Positions 16,932-25,011 of a DNA stretch of 64,000 nt are shown piece by piece (positions within the stretch are counted from its first letter, which is position 1; every line of letters begins with the position of its first letter). This DNA comes from a virus. Location of the stretch: positions 1-64,000 of IMG/VR virus record IMGVR_UViG_3300023176_005537, one strand, 5' to 3'. The position numbers and the translations under genes are program-made. Below the pieces are notes generated by a model. It was not told the origin of the DNA and did no database searches. It saw nothing but the letters and a program-made list of their open reading frames with translations.

Positions 16932-17382
16932 GAAGTTGAGGCCAGACGCTGTGATCCCTCGCAAGGCTCACCTTAGTGATACTGGATATGATCTTTGGGT
17001 TCTTGACAAACACAAAGAGTTGGACAATGGTGTTGTAATGTTTTCAACTGGGTTGGCTATTGAGCCGCCATGTGGTTATTACTTTGAGATTGTTCCACGC
17101 TCCAGTATCATTAAGTCCGGATACATTCAAGCTAACTCTATTGGGGTTGTTGACTCTGGATATAGAGGAGAGCTTTTTGTTCCTCTTCTCAAGCTGGATC
17201 AGGCATCGCCCGATATTGAATTTCCAAAGAAGATCGCACAGTTGGTTCTCCGCAAAGTGGAGACTTGTGCTTTTATCGAGGCTGATGAACTTTATGACTC
17301 CAGCAGGGGTGATGGCGGCTTTGGCTCGACTGACGGAAAAGAAGAAGCATACTGGAAAAGAGAACTGTTCAATCAAAATTAA
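16915..17382 (+). CDS. dut: dUTP diphosphatase (trimeric Dut)
   Basis: 155 residues from ATG 16915, chosen because GGAGG lies 7 bp upstream and the protein then has normal Dut length. All five trimeric dUTPase motifs are present: LSDTGYDLWV, PRSSI, GVVDSGYRGEL, KIAQLVL and RGDGGFGSTD. It hydrolyses dUTP to dUMP, which feeds ThyX and keeps uracil out of phage DNA. It overlaps the preceding small gene. Confidence 0.95.
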   Translation: METKVKKLRPDAVIPRKAHLSDTGYDLWVLDKHKELDNGVVMFSTGLAIEPPCGYYFEIVPRSSIIKSGYIQANSIGVVDSGYRGELFVPLLKLDQASPDIEFPKKIAQLVLRKVETCAFIEADELYDSSRGDGGFGSTDGKEEAYWKRELFNQN

Positions 17383-17391
17383 GGAGAGAGA

Positions 17392-18402
17392 ATGAACATC
17401 ACAGCAGACGTAGTGGTAGGTCTTCAAGCAGGAGACGAAGCAAAAGGCAAAGTTACATATCAACTGTTGCAACAAAAGTCATATGATTATTGTATTAGGT
17501 TCAATGGTAGTGCAAACGCAGGCCATACAATTTATCACAATGGCAAGAAGTTTGTAACACACCAAATCCCAACAGGAGTTTTCTTTGGCGTTAAGTCTAT
17601 CATTGGGTCTGGCTGTGTTGTTGATTCTCAAGCTCTTTACAAAGAGATTGAAGACTTGGAAGAGCAAGGCATCAAAGTTCGTGGTAATCTTTTTGTTTCA
17701 AAGAAAGCCCATATCATCCATGAGAAGCATCGCAAAGAGGATGCAACTGGTTCTAATGTTGGTTCAACAAAGAAAGGTGTCGGCCCTGCTTACAAAGATA
17801 AAGTAGGAAGGGTTGGCATTAGAGCAGACCAGATCATTCAAAAAGATATGTTGATTGATCTTTACGAAGAGCTTTACTCGGATGACAGAGAGAAAGAAGT
17901 TCTTTTTGAAGGCGCGCAAGGCTACAACCTAGACATTGACTGGGGTGATTACCCTTATGTTACTTCTTCAGTTTGTACAACAGCCGGAGCCATTCAGAAT
18001 GGTGTTCCGCATTCTTGCATTCGTCGTGTTTATGGCGTTGCAAAATGTTATGAAACTTATGTTGGAGCAAAAGAGTTTCAATCGGACGATCCAGTCTTTG
18101 TTGATATTGCCAACATTGGGCAGGAGATTGGCTCAACAACAGGGCGAAGGCGACAATGCAACTGGATGGACTTGACAAAGCTTAAGAAAGCTGTTATAAT
18201 GAACGGGGTAACACACCTAGTGGTCAACAAACTAGATGTTATGAGAGAAGTTGGGAAGTGGGCTTGCTTCTCGAAAGGAATCAGGTTCACTTATGCAGAC
18301 GAGGTAAGTTTTAAACTAACAATCATCAAAGAGTTTGACAAGATCGTAGAAAGAACAATGTTTTCTGATAACCCGAAAGAAGTGAGAGGCTTGCTAATAT
18401 GA
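17392..18402 (+). CDS. purA: Adenylosuccinate synthetase homologue (PurA / PurZ0 type)
   Basis: 336 residues, the short archaeal/phage form (E. coli PurA has 432). Seen: GLQAGDEAKGK (10-20; E. coli has QWGDEGKGK) keeping the catalytic Asp15, NAGHT with His45, GPAYKDKVGRVG, LFEGAQG, DIDWGDYPYVTSS, STTGRRR, and NKLD for guanine recognition, so GTP is the likely phosphate donor. The loop after VGA differs from PurA (KEFQSDD instead of GPFPTE), and TRVGA is TYVGA. Known family roles: IMP to adenylosuccinate (PurA) or dGMP to the 2-aminoadenine precursor (PurZ/PurZ0). The retained Asp and NKLD argue against ATP-using PurZ. It is co-transcribed with dut and guaB-like genes. Confidence 0.88.
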   Translation: MNITADVVVGLQAGDEAKGKVTYQLLQQKSYDYCIRFNGSANAGHTIYHNGKKFVTHQIPTGVFFGVKSIIGSGCVVDSQALYKEIEDLEEQGIKVRGNLFVSKKAHIIHEKHRKEDATGSNVGSTKKGVGPAYKDKVGRVGIRADQIIQKDMLIDLYEELYSDDREKEVLFEGAQGYNLDIDWGDYPYVTSSVCTTAGAIQNGVPHSCIRRVYGVAKCYETYVGAKEFQSDDPVFVDIANIGQEIGSTTGRRRQCNWMDLTKLKKAVIMNGVTHLVVNKLDVMREVGKWACFSKGIRFTYADEVSFKLTIIKEFDKIVERTMFSDNPKEVRGLLI

Positions 18403-18641
18403 GACAGATTAAAAGAAGAATTGAAAAGCAAAAGAAAAAGGAAGCAAAAAAGCAAATGAAATCAGTAATTGATCTAATGTTGAACGGTGTGCCAGACAAA
18501 TGCACAACTTGTGGAACAAAGTATAACAAACAAGACAAACAACACGTTCAGACTTTCAAAGTAGAAGTAACGGAAAGCTTGAAACAAGTTTTGCTTTATT
18601 GTCCAGATTGTCAAGAAAAGGAGACAACTTATGGATGCTAA
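18399..18641 (+). CDS. Small zinc-ribbon protein, unknown
   Basis: 80 residues. A very basic N-terminal helix (KRRIEKQKKKEAKKQMK) precedes a four-cysteine ribbon, CTTCGTKY...LLYCPDC, which would bind one zinc. It overlaps purA (ATGA) and the following methylase by 11 bp. Probably nucleic-acid binding; target unknown. Confidence 0.8.
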   Translation: MRQIKRRIEKQKKKEAKKQMKSVIDLMLNGVPDKCTTCGTKYNKQDKQHVQTFKVEVTESLKQVLLYCPDCQEKETTYGC

Positions 18642-19101
18642 CACACAGAAGGTGATGTTTTCTTCGAAGACACCGGAATGGGCAACTCCACAAGACTTTT
18701 ATGACAAACTGGATAGAGAGTTCAACTTTGATCTTGATCCCTGTTCGACAGAAGATAATGCAAAGTGCGACAACTTCTTTACGGAAGAGGACAACGGCTT
18801 GGAGCAGGACTGGGAAGGCTTTGTCTTTATGAACCCCCCATACGGCAGAACAATCAAGCAATGGGTCAAGAAAGCTTATCAAGAGTCTTACAAGGATGGG
18901 ACAACAGTTGTGTGTCTCCTGCCCGCCAGAACTTGTACTCAATGGTGGCACGATTACTGTATGAAAGCTAGAGAAATTCGCTTTGTCAAGGGAAGACTTA
19001 AGTTTGGTGCAGGAACCAACTCTGCTCCTTTTCCTTCTGCTGTTGTTATCTTTGATGGCTTTGATTACCTTGCGCCTAAAACTTCCACAATGGAGAGATA
19101 A
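18631..19101 (+). CDS. Phage DNA N-6-adenine methyltransferase (phage Dam family)
   Basis: 156 residues, typical of the small phage Dam family (Pfam DNA_N-6-adenine methyltransferase). Seen: EWATPQDFYDKLD, FDLDPCST, FVFMNPPYG with catalytic NPPY (68-71), and VCLLPARTCTQWWHDY. It methylates adenine in DNA; the target is unknown. It is a different family from the D12 enzyme at 9125, so the phage has two adenine methylases. It is inside the purine operon and its stop abuts the next start. Confidence 0.9.
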   Translation: MDANTQKVMFSSKTPEWATPQDFYDKLDREFNFDLDPCSTEDNAKCDNFFTEEDNGLEQDWEGFVFMNPPYGRTIKQWVKKAYQESYKDGTTVVCLLPARTCTQWWHDYCMKAREIRFVKGRLKFGAGTNSAPFPSAVVIFDGFDYLAPKTSTMER

Positions 19102-20115
19102 ATGTTAGAAAAAACTTATTGCTTTGATGATGTTCTTTTGGTTCCAGCTTACTCACAGATCAGAACAAGAAAGGACGTAGACATTTCAGTTGAACTGTCG
19201 CCGGATCTTAAGCTTCATATCCCAATCATTGCGTCCCCAATGGACACGGTGTCTGGTTCAAAGATGGCTATCCGCCTAAATGAACTGGGAGGTATCGCAA
19301 TCCTTCATCGCTACTGTACAATTGAAAGACAAGTGGAAATGGTTGATGAAGTTGTTTCCGCCGGAAGAAAAGTTGGAGCAGCAGTGGGTGCAGTCGGAGA
19401 CTATCTAGAACGCGCTCAGAGGCTCGTAGAGGCTGGTGTATCACTTCTTTGTGTGGATGTGGCTAATGGAGACCACATCTTGGTTGAAGAGGCTCTATAC
19501 CACCTTAAAAGGGTTGTTTCAAATGACATCCACATTATGACAGGGAACGTTGCAACTTTGGCTGGCTTCTCACACAATGCCAGCCACGGAGCGAGTTCTG
19601 TTCGTTGTGGTGTTGGCGGCGGCTCAATGTGTACAACTCGAATTCAAACCGGTCACGGCGTTCCAACTCTACAAACTATCATGTGGGCTTCGAAAGCAAA
19701 GAGAGGCGGAACAAAGATTGTAGCAGATGGTGGGATTAAAACAGCGGGAGATATTGTTAAGTCTCTTGCAGCAGGGGCAGACGTTGTGATGCTTGGCTCT
19801 CTGCTCGCTGGGACAGATGAAGCTCCGGGTCAAATCTTGAACTTGGATGGTAGGCTTTATAAACAATTCAGAGGGATGGCTTCAAAAGAAGCGCAAACAG
19901 ATTGGAGAGGAATGGCAAACTCTGTTGAGGGTGTTACAAGTTATTCTCCCTATAAAGGAAGTGTTGATGGTGTTGTTAAAGGTTTGGTGGATGGCATTCG
20001 CTCTGGCCTTTCCTACTCCGGTGTAACAAGCATCAAAGAACTTCAAGAGAAAGCTAGGTTCTGTCAGATCTCCTCTGCTGGTATGGCAGAATCAAAACCT
20101 CACGGACTGCGATAA
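19102..20115 (+). CDS. IMP dehydrogenase / GMP reductase family protein
   Basis: 337 residues, a TIM barrel without the CBS pair found in most IMPDHs. Seen: the start YCFDDVLLVPAYS, IIASPMDTVSG, GVGGGSMCTTR with catalytic Cys177 (usual GIGPGSxCTT), and ADGGIKTAGDIVKSLAAGADVVMLG. The C-terminus (DGIRSGLSYSG, then ESKPHG) is closer to IMPDH. The length and the lack of an Arg-Tyr flap motif are closer to GMP reductase. So the direction (IMP to XMP, or GMP to IMP) is not decided. It shares a transcript with the PurA homologue, so both acting at the IMP branch point is plausible. Confidence 0.87.
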   Translation: MLEKTYCFDDVLLVPAYSQIRTRKDVDISVELSPDLKLHIPIIASPMDTVSGSKMAIRLNELGGIAILHRYCTIERQVEMVDEVVSAGRKVGAAVGAVGDYLERAQRLVEAGVSLLCVDVANGDHILVEEALYHLKRVVSNDIHIMTGNVATLAGFSHNASHGASSVRCGVGGGSMCTTRIQTGHGVPTLQTIMWASKAKRGGTKIVADGGIKTAGDIVKSLAAGADVVMLGSLLAGTDEAPGQILNLDGRLYKQFRGMASKEAQTDWRGMANSVEGVTSYSPYKGSVDGVVKGLVDGIRSGLSYSGVTSIKELQEKARFCQISSAGMAESKPHGLR

Positions 20116-20456
20116 TGTCAAAGATTTATGGCATTCAAACTAGAGAGAATATAAAAAGACTTTGCCTCTGGATCGACACAGACAAACACGCTAGATTTTT
20201 AATGTGGCTTCGTTACCACGGGCTTTTAAGGCAAGGTGACTTCTTTCGGACATTTGTTGATCTTTGCAACGAAGAGAACCCCGAAGCAATTAAGTTGGTT
20301 GAGCAAGTTAAAACAGAACTTAAACTGGGGAAAAGAAACAATCAATATGCAGCAAAGAAGTTAAGAGAGTCCGAAGGGATAATGGAAGATTATAATTTTG
20401 ATGAGGAAGAGTTGGAGGATCTCTTCAATCTTATCGCAAAAGAAAGGGATTTTTAA
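20115..20456 (+). CDS. Hypothetical protein, unknown
   Basis: 113 residues, start overlapping the previous stop. The first half (LWIDTDKHARFLMWLRYHGLLRQGDFFRTFVDL) looks like a helical, possibly ribbon-helix-helix-type DNA-binding domain. The tail is very acidic (DYNFDEEELEDLFNLI). It precedes a sigma-region-4-like gene by 1 bp. Together they might be late-transcription factors; this is inference only. Confidence 0.75.
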   Translation: MSKIYGIQTRENIKRLCLWIDTDKHARFLMWLRYHGLLRQGDFFRTFVDLCNEENPEAIKLVEQVKTELKLGKRNNQYAAKKLRESEGIMEDYNFDEEELEDLFNLIAKERDF

Positions 20457-20457
20457 T

Positions 20458-20700
20458 ATGAAAGCGTGTGTGAAAAAATGTGTAATAATGAAAAAGGAGT
20501 GCGAAGAAAGATTATGTAGAATGTGGATCAATTTCCCAGAAGAACTTAATTGTTCTTTTGTTTCAATACAGTTAAACGGTCACATGACACTCAAAGAGAT
20601 TGCAACTAGGTTAAATACTTCTGCGGTTACAATACACGAAACAGAAAAAAAAGCTGTCAATAAAGTGAAATATTTACTTGAATTTGATCTTTTGCCTTAA
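20458..20700 (+). CDS. Sigma-factor region 4-like small protein
   Basis: 80 residues. An N-terminal Cys-rich segment (CVKKCVIMKKECEERLC) precedes a helix-turn-helix: MTLKEIATRLNTSAVTIHETEKKAVNKVKYLLE. This is the layout of sigma70 region 4.2 (LT..EIA..L..S...V...E..A..K). I recall similar small sigma-like HTH proteins in several bacteria and phages. It could recognise a -35-type element or act as a late-gene activator. It is the last gene before the first CTATTTAT motif. Confidence 0.72.
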   Translation: MKACVKKCVIMKKECEERLCRMWINFPEELNCSFVSIQLNGHMTLKEIATRLNTSAVTIHETEKKAVNKVKYLLEFDLLP

Positions 20701-20705
20701 AAGGA

Positions 20706-20713
20706 CTATTTAT
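20706..20713 (+). promoter_or_regulatory. CTATTTAT motif (candidate late promoter)
   Basis: Exact CTATTTAT in the gap before the acidic head-type gene, 50 bp upstream of its ATG, followed by TGTAAC. It is one of seven intergenic copies in the window. Confidence 0.55.
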
Positions 20714-20762
20714 TTGTAACTGAAACAAATTATATTTGCGCAAATATAAAGGAGAATACGCA

Positions 20763-21311
20763 ATGTCTAAAAGACTGTTGAACGAAGAGGCGATCAGACG
20801 CTTCCAAAAACTGGCTAACATCGCCAGTGGCAAACTTAATGAAGGCATGTACAAAGACGATGAGCCGGCGTACATGGGCCGCGCTTACAAAGAAGATGAG
20901 CCCGAAATGGACGCTCCGGAAATGGACGAGCCGATGCCCGAAAAGAAAACCTTTGACGAAGATGATCTGGTCGCAGGTATCAAAGCAATGATGGACTCTT
21001 TAGGTGTAGACGCAGAAGTTGAGGCCGGCGATGTTGATGAAGCTCCCGAAATGGATGACATGGAAGCTGACGAAGAAGACCTCGAAGTGGACATGGAAGA
21101 AGAGGCCCCCGCTGAAGACTTGATGGAAGCTATGGCTAGCCGTATCACTAAGCGAGTTGTTCGTCGCCTTGACGAAACAAAAAGAAAAAGCAGGAAAGCA
21201 GAAGCTGTCGCTGAAGGAGTGATGAGGCGACTTGATGAAGCAAAGCGAAAAGACAGAAAAGCAGAAGTTATCGCTGAAAGAGTGATGAGACGACTTCAGA
21301 AGCTGAAATAA
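20763..21311 (+). CDS. Acidic head-type protein (scaffold- or structural-like), unknown
   Basis: 182 residues from ATG 20763 (AAAGGAG upstream). It begins MSKRLLNEEAIRRFQKLANI, a start I recall from marine T4-like phage structural proteins. The middle is extremely acidic (blocks of D/E with Met and Pro). The C-terminus carries two similar basic helices (RVVRRLDETKRKSRKAEAVAE, VMRRLDEAKRKDRKAEVIAE). Such a charge layout is common in prohead core proteins. It is preceded by a CTATTTAT motif and followed by a ClpP-like protease gene. Confidence 0.8.
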   Translation: MSKRLLNEEAIRRFQKLANIASGKLNEGMYKDDEPAYMGRAYKEDEPEMDAPEMDEPMPEKKTFDEDDLVAGIKAMMDSLGVDAEVEAGDVDEAPEMDDMEADEEDLEVDMEEEAPAEDLMEAMASRITKRVVRRLDETKRKSRKAEAVAEGVMRRLDEAKRKDRKAEVIAERVMRRLQKLK

Positions 21312-21334
21312 TTTGATTTATTTCAAGAAAAGTA

Positions 21335-21363
21335 TTGACTTTTAAAGAACCCGTGAGTATAAT
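21335..21363 (+). promoter_or_regulatory. Sigma70-type promoter inside a terminator hairpin
   Basis: TTGACT, 17-bp spacer, TATAAT. The -10 box lies in the loop of the hairpin at 21348-21377, the same design as at 8327-8369. It drives the ClpP-like gene and GroEL. Confidence 0.75.
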
Positions 21364-21381
21364 AATATTCACGGGTTTTGT
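21348..21381 (+). terminator. Intrinsic terminator after the acidic head-type gene
   Basis: AACCCGTGA and TCACGGGTT form a 9-bp stem around a 12-nt loop, followed by TTGTTTT. Confidence 0.75.
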
Positions 21382-21418
21382 TTTATCTGCAAACTAATTA
21401 TTAAAAAAGAGGTGAAAT

Positions 21419-22099
21419 ATGAAGATTTCCGAAGAAAAACAAGCAAAAGAAGAGAAAAAAGAAGAAAAAGGTCTTGATCTTCTTTCTGCGTTTTACATTG
21501 ATGATGTTGCCGGAGGCAAAGAAGAGAACCGTTCGTTTGGTCTTTATGAAGACCTTACCGAAGAAGCAGGAGCTTCTATGGTTTATTCTCTCCTGCATCT
21601 CCACAAAACAGGAAAACAAAGTGTTCTCAAAGAAGAGGCAATGGACAAAGAAGAGCCTACTGACGAAGATTATGAAGAAACATATAAACCAATCAAGTTT
21701 ATTATCTCAACGCACGGCGGCTCCGCTCACGAAATGTTTGCCATTTATGATGTAATGGATCTTGTCAAAGAAGACTGTGAGATTGAAACAATCGGTCTTG
21801 GAAAGGTTATGTCAGCAGGAGTTCTTCTTCTCGCAGCAGGAACAAAAGGCAAGAGAAAGATTGGAAAGAATTGCAGGGTGATGATCCACCCTGTTGCTGG
21901 TGGGGCAGTTGGAGATCTTCAAGACATTGAAAACGACACAAAAGAAATCAAAGTTCTTCAAAAGCAATACATTGAATGCCTTGCAAGAGAAACAAACCTT
22001 TCAGAGAAAAAGTTGAGGTCTTTGATCAAAAAGAAAGTGAATTGTTATTTTTCAGCAGAAGAAGCAATTGAAATGGGAATTGCAGATCAAATTTTATAA
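21419..22099 (+). CDS. clpP: ClpP-like serine protease
   Basis: 226 residues. After an extra charged N-terminus (about 90 residues) comes the ClpP fold: IKFIISTHGGSAHEMFAIYD (oxyanion/first repeat), VMSAGVLLLAAG with nucleophile Ser132, RVMIHPVAGG with His157, and the C-terminal FSAEEAIEMGIADQIL. It could act with a host Clp ATPase or as a head-maturation protease; ClpP/S49-type enzymes serve that role in some phages. Head context is suggested by the preceding acidic protein. Confidence 0.9.
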   Translation: MKISEEKQAKEEKKEEKGLDLLSAFYIDDVAGGKEENRSFGLYEDLTEEAGASMVYSLLHLHKTGKQSVLKEEAMDKEEPTDEDYEETYKPIKFIISTHGGSAHEMFAIYDVMDLVKEDCEIETIGLGKVMSAGVLLLAAGTKGKRKIGKNCRVMIHPVAGGAVGDLQDIENDTKEIKVLQKQYIECLARETNLSEKKLRSLIKKKVNCYFSAEEAIEMGIADQIL

Positions 22100-22111
22100 G
22101 GAATTGTTAAA

Positions 22112-23395
22112 ATGGAATTGAAAATTAATGAACTTTTGGAACTTATCCGTGAACAAGTTGAATTGTTTGAAGAAAGATCACCTTCTGTCCAAGCACAGGT
22201 TAACGCTCGCGCTTCGGATGACATGTCTATTCCCTTCCCGACAATCAAGATCACGGAAGCGTGGGGACAGCCAGACTCGGAAGATCGACAGGTTCTAGAA
22301 CTTCTTATGAAGAATGTTAAGGGAAACACTGTTGAGGAAAAATTGGACAGTGTGAGTAAGTTCTTGGAATATCAACCGGAAAGAAAGATCAATGAGATCT
22401 TTTCAAATCTTTTGTTCACAGAGATTTTCTCTAATATTATGGATGAGTACAATGCTTCAACGGCTGGGTTTCTGTTTGAAGCTTTCCTAGCAGGTCTTTT
22501 TGGTGGTTCGCGCTCTTTGCAGATTGCTGATAAAGATGAAGAAACTGGAAACCTTCCAATTGTTGACGTTGAATTGAATGGAGAGCCTTATAGTTTGAAA
22601 GTCCTTTCTCCTAAAACTTCTGTCAAGGGATCGTTTTTTAACTTGGTTAACCATTTTGATAAAAGCGACTATGTAAAATACTTGGTCGTTGAAAAACAAG
22701 GCGAAGGGGTACTGGCGTTTTATGAATTTGAACTTAACTTAAAGACATTTCTGGACTACATCGGCTTCAGCAGTGGTGAAATGAAAGATAAGTACTATAC
22801 AGGTCTTGTGAAGGTTAAGGATCTTAAGATCGACTCCGACGGCAAATTATACTACGTCCCCGAAGACAATGATGAAGAGGATCCGGAAGAGTATCCGGTC
22901 ACAGGCGGAGTACAAGCAGCAAAAGAAGCTATTAAAAACTTGAAAGACGGCGAAGACGCGGAAGTCCAAATTAAATATTCTCCGGGACAGGCCCCAGTTG
23001 TCAGCGCGAATACAAAAAAGCTGTATGGTAGTCTTGAAGCTTATAAGGAATTGCGTGAAAAGAGGCCAAACGAGTTGCTCGACGCACTGAAGTTAACTCC
23101 CGGATATCAAAAAGAAGAACAATTCTTGATCAGTCCAGCGTATGTGAAAAATACAGCAGTACTAATCGGTAAGTTAGATCTGGGTCGCGAAAAGTTAAAA
23201 GCCGTTGCAAAAGAATATGCCAAAGATCTAGAAGATAGTTTGATTCCAATTTACAGAGCATTGCAAGAAATTACAATGAATACAAATAAATATTTCTTAT
23301 CAGATGAGGGTGAAACTGGAAGAAAGAAACACGCTTTGCAGGCATCCGGCAATGCCGGAACTTTGAAAACAGAAACGGATAAGCTGATTAAATAG
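22112..23395 (+). CDS. Conserved-type phage protein, unknown
   Basis: 427 residues. The N-terminus MELKINELLELIREQVELF resembles the helical start module of the 45-52 kb genes. The middle (TAGFLFEAFLAGLFGG, YSLKVLSPKTSVKGSFFNLVNHF) is a pattern I recall from large marine T4-like phages without known function. The strand-rich acidic core with 'VDVELNG..YSLKV' could be a nuclease-like fold, but no catalytic triad is clear. It sits between ClpP-like and GroEL genes. Confidence 0.8.
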   Translation: MELKINELLELIREQVELFEERSPSVQAQVNARASDDMSIPFPTIKITEAWGQPDSEDRQVLELLMKNVKGNTVEEKLDSVSKFLEYQPERKINEIFSNLLFTEIFSNIMDEYNASTAGFLFEAFLAGLFGGSRSLQIADKDEETGNLPIVDVELNGEPYSLKVLSPKTSVKGSFFNLVNHFDKSDYVKYLVVEKQGEGVLAFYEFELNLKTFLDYIGFSSGEMKDKYYTGLVKVKDLKIDSDGKLYYVPEDNDEEDPEEYPVTGGVQAAKEAIKNLKDGEDAEVQIKYSPGQAPVVSANTKKLYGSLEAYKELREKRPNELLDALKLTPGYQKEEQFLISPAYVKNTAVLIGKLDLGREKLKAVAKEYAKDLEDSLIPIYRALQEITMNTNKYFLSDEGETGRKKHALQASGNAGTLKTETDKLIK

Positions 23396-23403
23396 GAGGG
23401 CAT

Positions 23404-24972
23404 ATGCCGCTAGAATACAATTCAAAAAAACAACTTCAAGAAAAGATCCAAAAAGGGATCAAAACCCTAACAGAGTATGTTTCTTCAACTCTCGGCCCGA
23501 AAGGAAGAAATGTTATTCTACATCAAAAAGATACAACCCCAATCATCACAAAAGATGGAGTAACAGTTGCAAACTTTGTTTCATTTGAAGATCCATTTGA
23601 AAACATCGGAGCGCAGGTTCTTAAACAAGCATCACAAAAAACAGCAAACGACGCTGGCGATGGAACCACAACAACAACTGTTCTTGCTTCTGCAATCTAC
23701 GAAGAGTCCCAGAAATACATTTCAGCAGGACTTTCCCCTACTGATCTGAAAAGAGGAATGGAGAAAGCAGCAGAAGATCTTATTGGGAACCTTCAAAAGC
23801 AAAGCAACCCTGTTTCTTCAATTGAAGATATTGAAAGGGTTGCAACAATCTCTGCCAACAACGATCAAAAGATTGGTTCTCTTATTGCAGAAGCAATTGA
23901 GAAAGCAGGTAGAGACGGTGCAATCAACATTGAAGAAGGCAACAGCCTAGAAACCACCTTACAGACCATTGAAGGCTTTAGAATCGACACAGGCTGGGTA
24001 GCATCGGCTTTCATCACAGATGAGCGTAGAGGGGCTGCTAGGCTGTCTAACGCGCATATTCTAATCACTGACCACAAGGTAGAGATGGTCGAAGATATGC
24101 TTCCTGCTTTGGAACTGGTCGCAAGAGATGGAAGGCCACTAGTGATCGTGGCTGATGCCCTTGAGGGTCAAGCATTAGCTGCTTTGATCATGAACACTGT
24201 TCGAGGCTCTTTGAAGATCTTGGCTGTTAAGCCTCCTCGCTTTGGAACAGAGCGAAGAAAGATCATGGAAGACCTTGCAATCTCTACGGGAGCCACAATG
24301 GTTTCAATGGAGAAAGGAATGTCTTTGCGAGATGTTACTTTGGAAATGCTCGGCTCAACAAAGTCTGTTGATTCAATCAAGAACAACACAGTCTTTATGG
24401 GAGGTGGCGGAGATCCTGAAAAGATCGACAAAAGAATTGACGCACTAACAGAAGAGATCAAACAAACAGATGACATTCACGAGTGCGAAAGAATCCAAGA
24501 AAGGATCACAAGGTTGGCTTCTGGCGTGTCAGTTATCAGAGTTGGTGGTCTAACAGAAGTGGAAATGATTGAAAGAAAACATCGCATTGAAGATGCTTTG
24601 GAGGCAGTTCGCTCCGCACAGGAAGAAGGGATCGTTGTTGGAGGAGGGATGGCTCTCCTGAAAGCTAGAAGAAAGCTCAAGCCCAAAGGAGACAACGAAG
24701 ATCAGATCGCTGGCTACAAGATTGTTTTGAAGGCTTGCGAGAAACCTTTCAGGCAGATTGCAGACAACTGTGGTCTGGATGCTTCTGTTTGTTTGGAGAG
24801 AGCAGAGAAGGGAAAGAAAGACTGGGGTTACAACTTCCAGAGAAACAAGTTGACAAACTTTGTTGAAGATGGTATCATTGATCCTGTTAAAGTCACACGA
24901 TGTGCTTTGCTCAACGCTGTCTCTGTCGCTGGAACTTTAATTACTTCCAACCACGCCATTGTAGAGGTTTGA
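23404..24972 (+). CDS. groL: GroEL-type chaperonin (phage-encoded)
   Basis: 522 residues, close to full-length Cpn60. Seen: STLGPKGRNVIL, TKDGVTVAN, the ATPase motif AGDGTTTTTVLA, the apical-domain segment around DERRGAARLSNAHILITD, and VVGGGMALLKAR near the C-terminus. The GGM tail is missing. It would fold phage proteins, probably with the small GroES-like protein at 10123. The gene starts behind AGGAGG in an operon with the ClpP-like gene. Confidence 0.95.
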   Translation: MPLEYNSKKQLQEKIQKGIKTLTEYVSSTLGPKGRNVILHQKDTTPIITKDGVTVANFVSFEDPFENIGAQVLKQASQKTANDAGDGTTTTTVLASAIYEESQKYISAGLSPTDLKRGMEKAAEDLIGNLQKQSNPVSSIEDIERVATISANNDQKIGSLIAEAIEKAGRDGAINIEEGNSLETTLQTIEGFRIDTGWVASAFITDERRGAARLSNAHILITDHKVEMVEDMLPALELVARDGRPLVIVADALEGQALAALIMNTVRGSLKILAVKPPRFGTERRKIMEDLAISTGATMVSMEKGMSLRDVTLEMLGSTKSVDSIKNNTVFMGGGGDPEKIDKRIDALTEEIKQTDDIHECERIQERITRLASGVSVIRVGGLTEVEMIERKHRIEDALEAVRSAQEEGIVVGGGMALLKARRKLKPKGDNEDQIAGYKIVLKACEKPFRQIADNCGLDASVCLERAEKGKKDWGYNFQRNKLTNFVEDGIIDPVKVTRCALLNAVSVAGTLITSNHAIVEV

Positions 24973-25011
24973 ACTAATTATTGTGTATGACATTGAAAGG
25001 AGGGAAATAAA

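Noticed and set aside
17392-20115. Z-genome (2-aminoadenine) phage
   Set aside because: The PurA homologue keeps the catalytic Asp and GTP motif, and DatZ, MazZ and a DpoZ-type polymerase are not in the window. Kept only as an open question.
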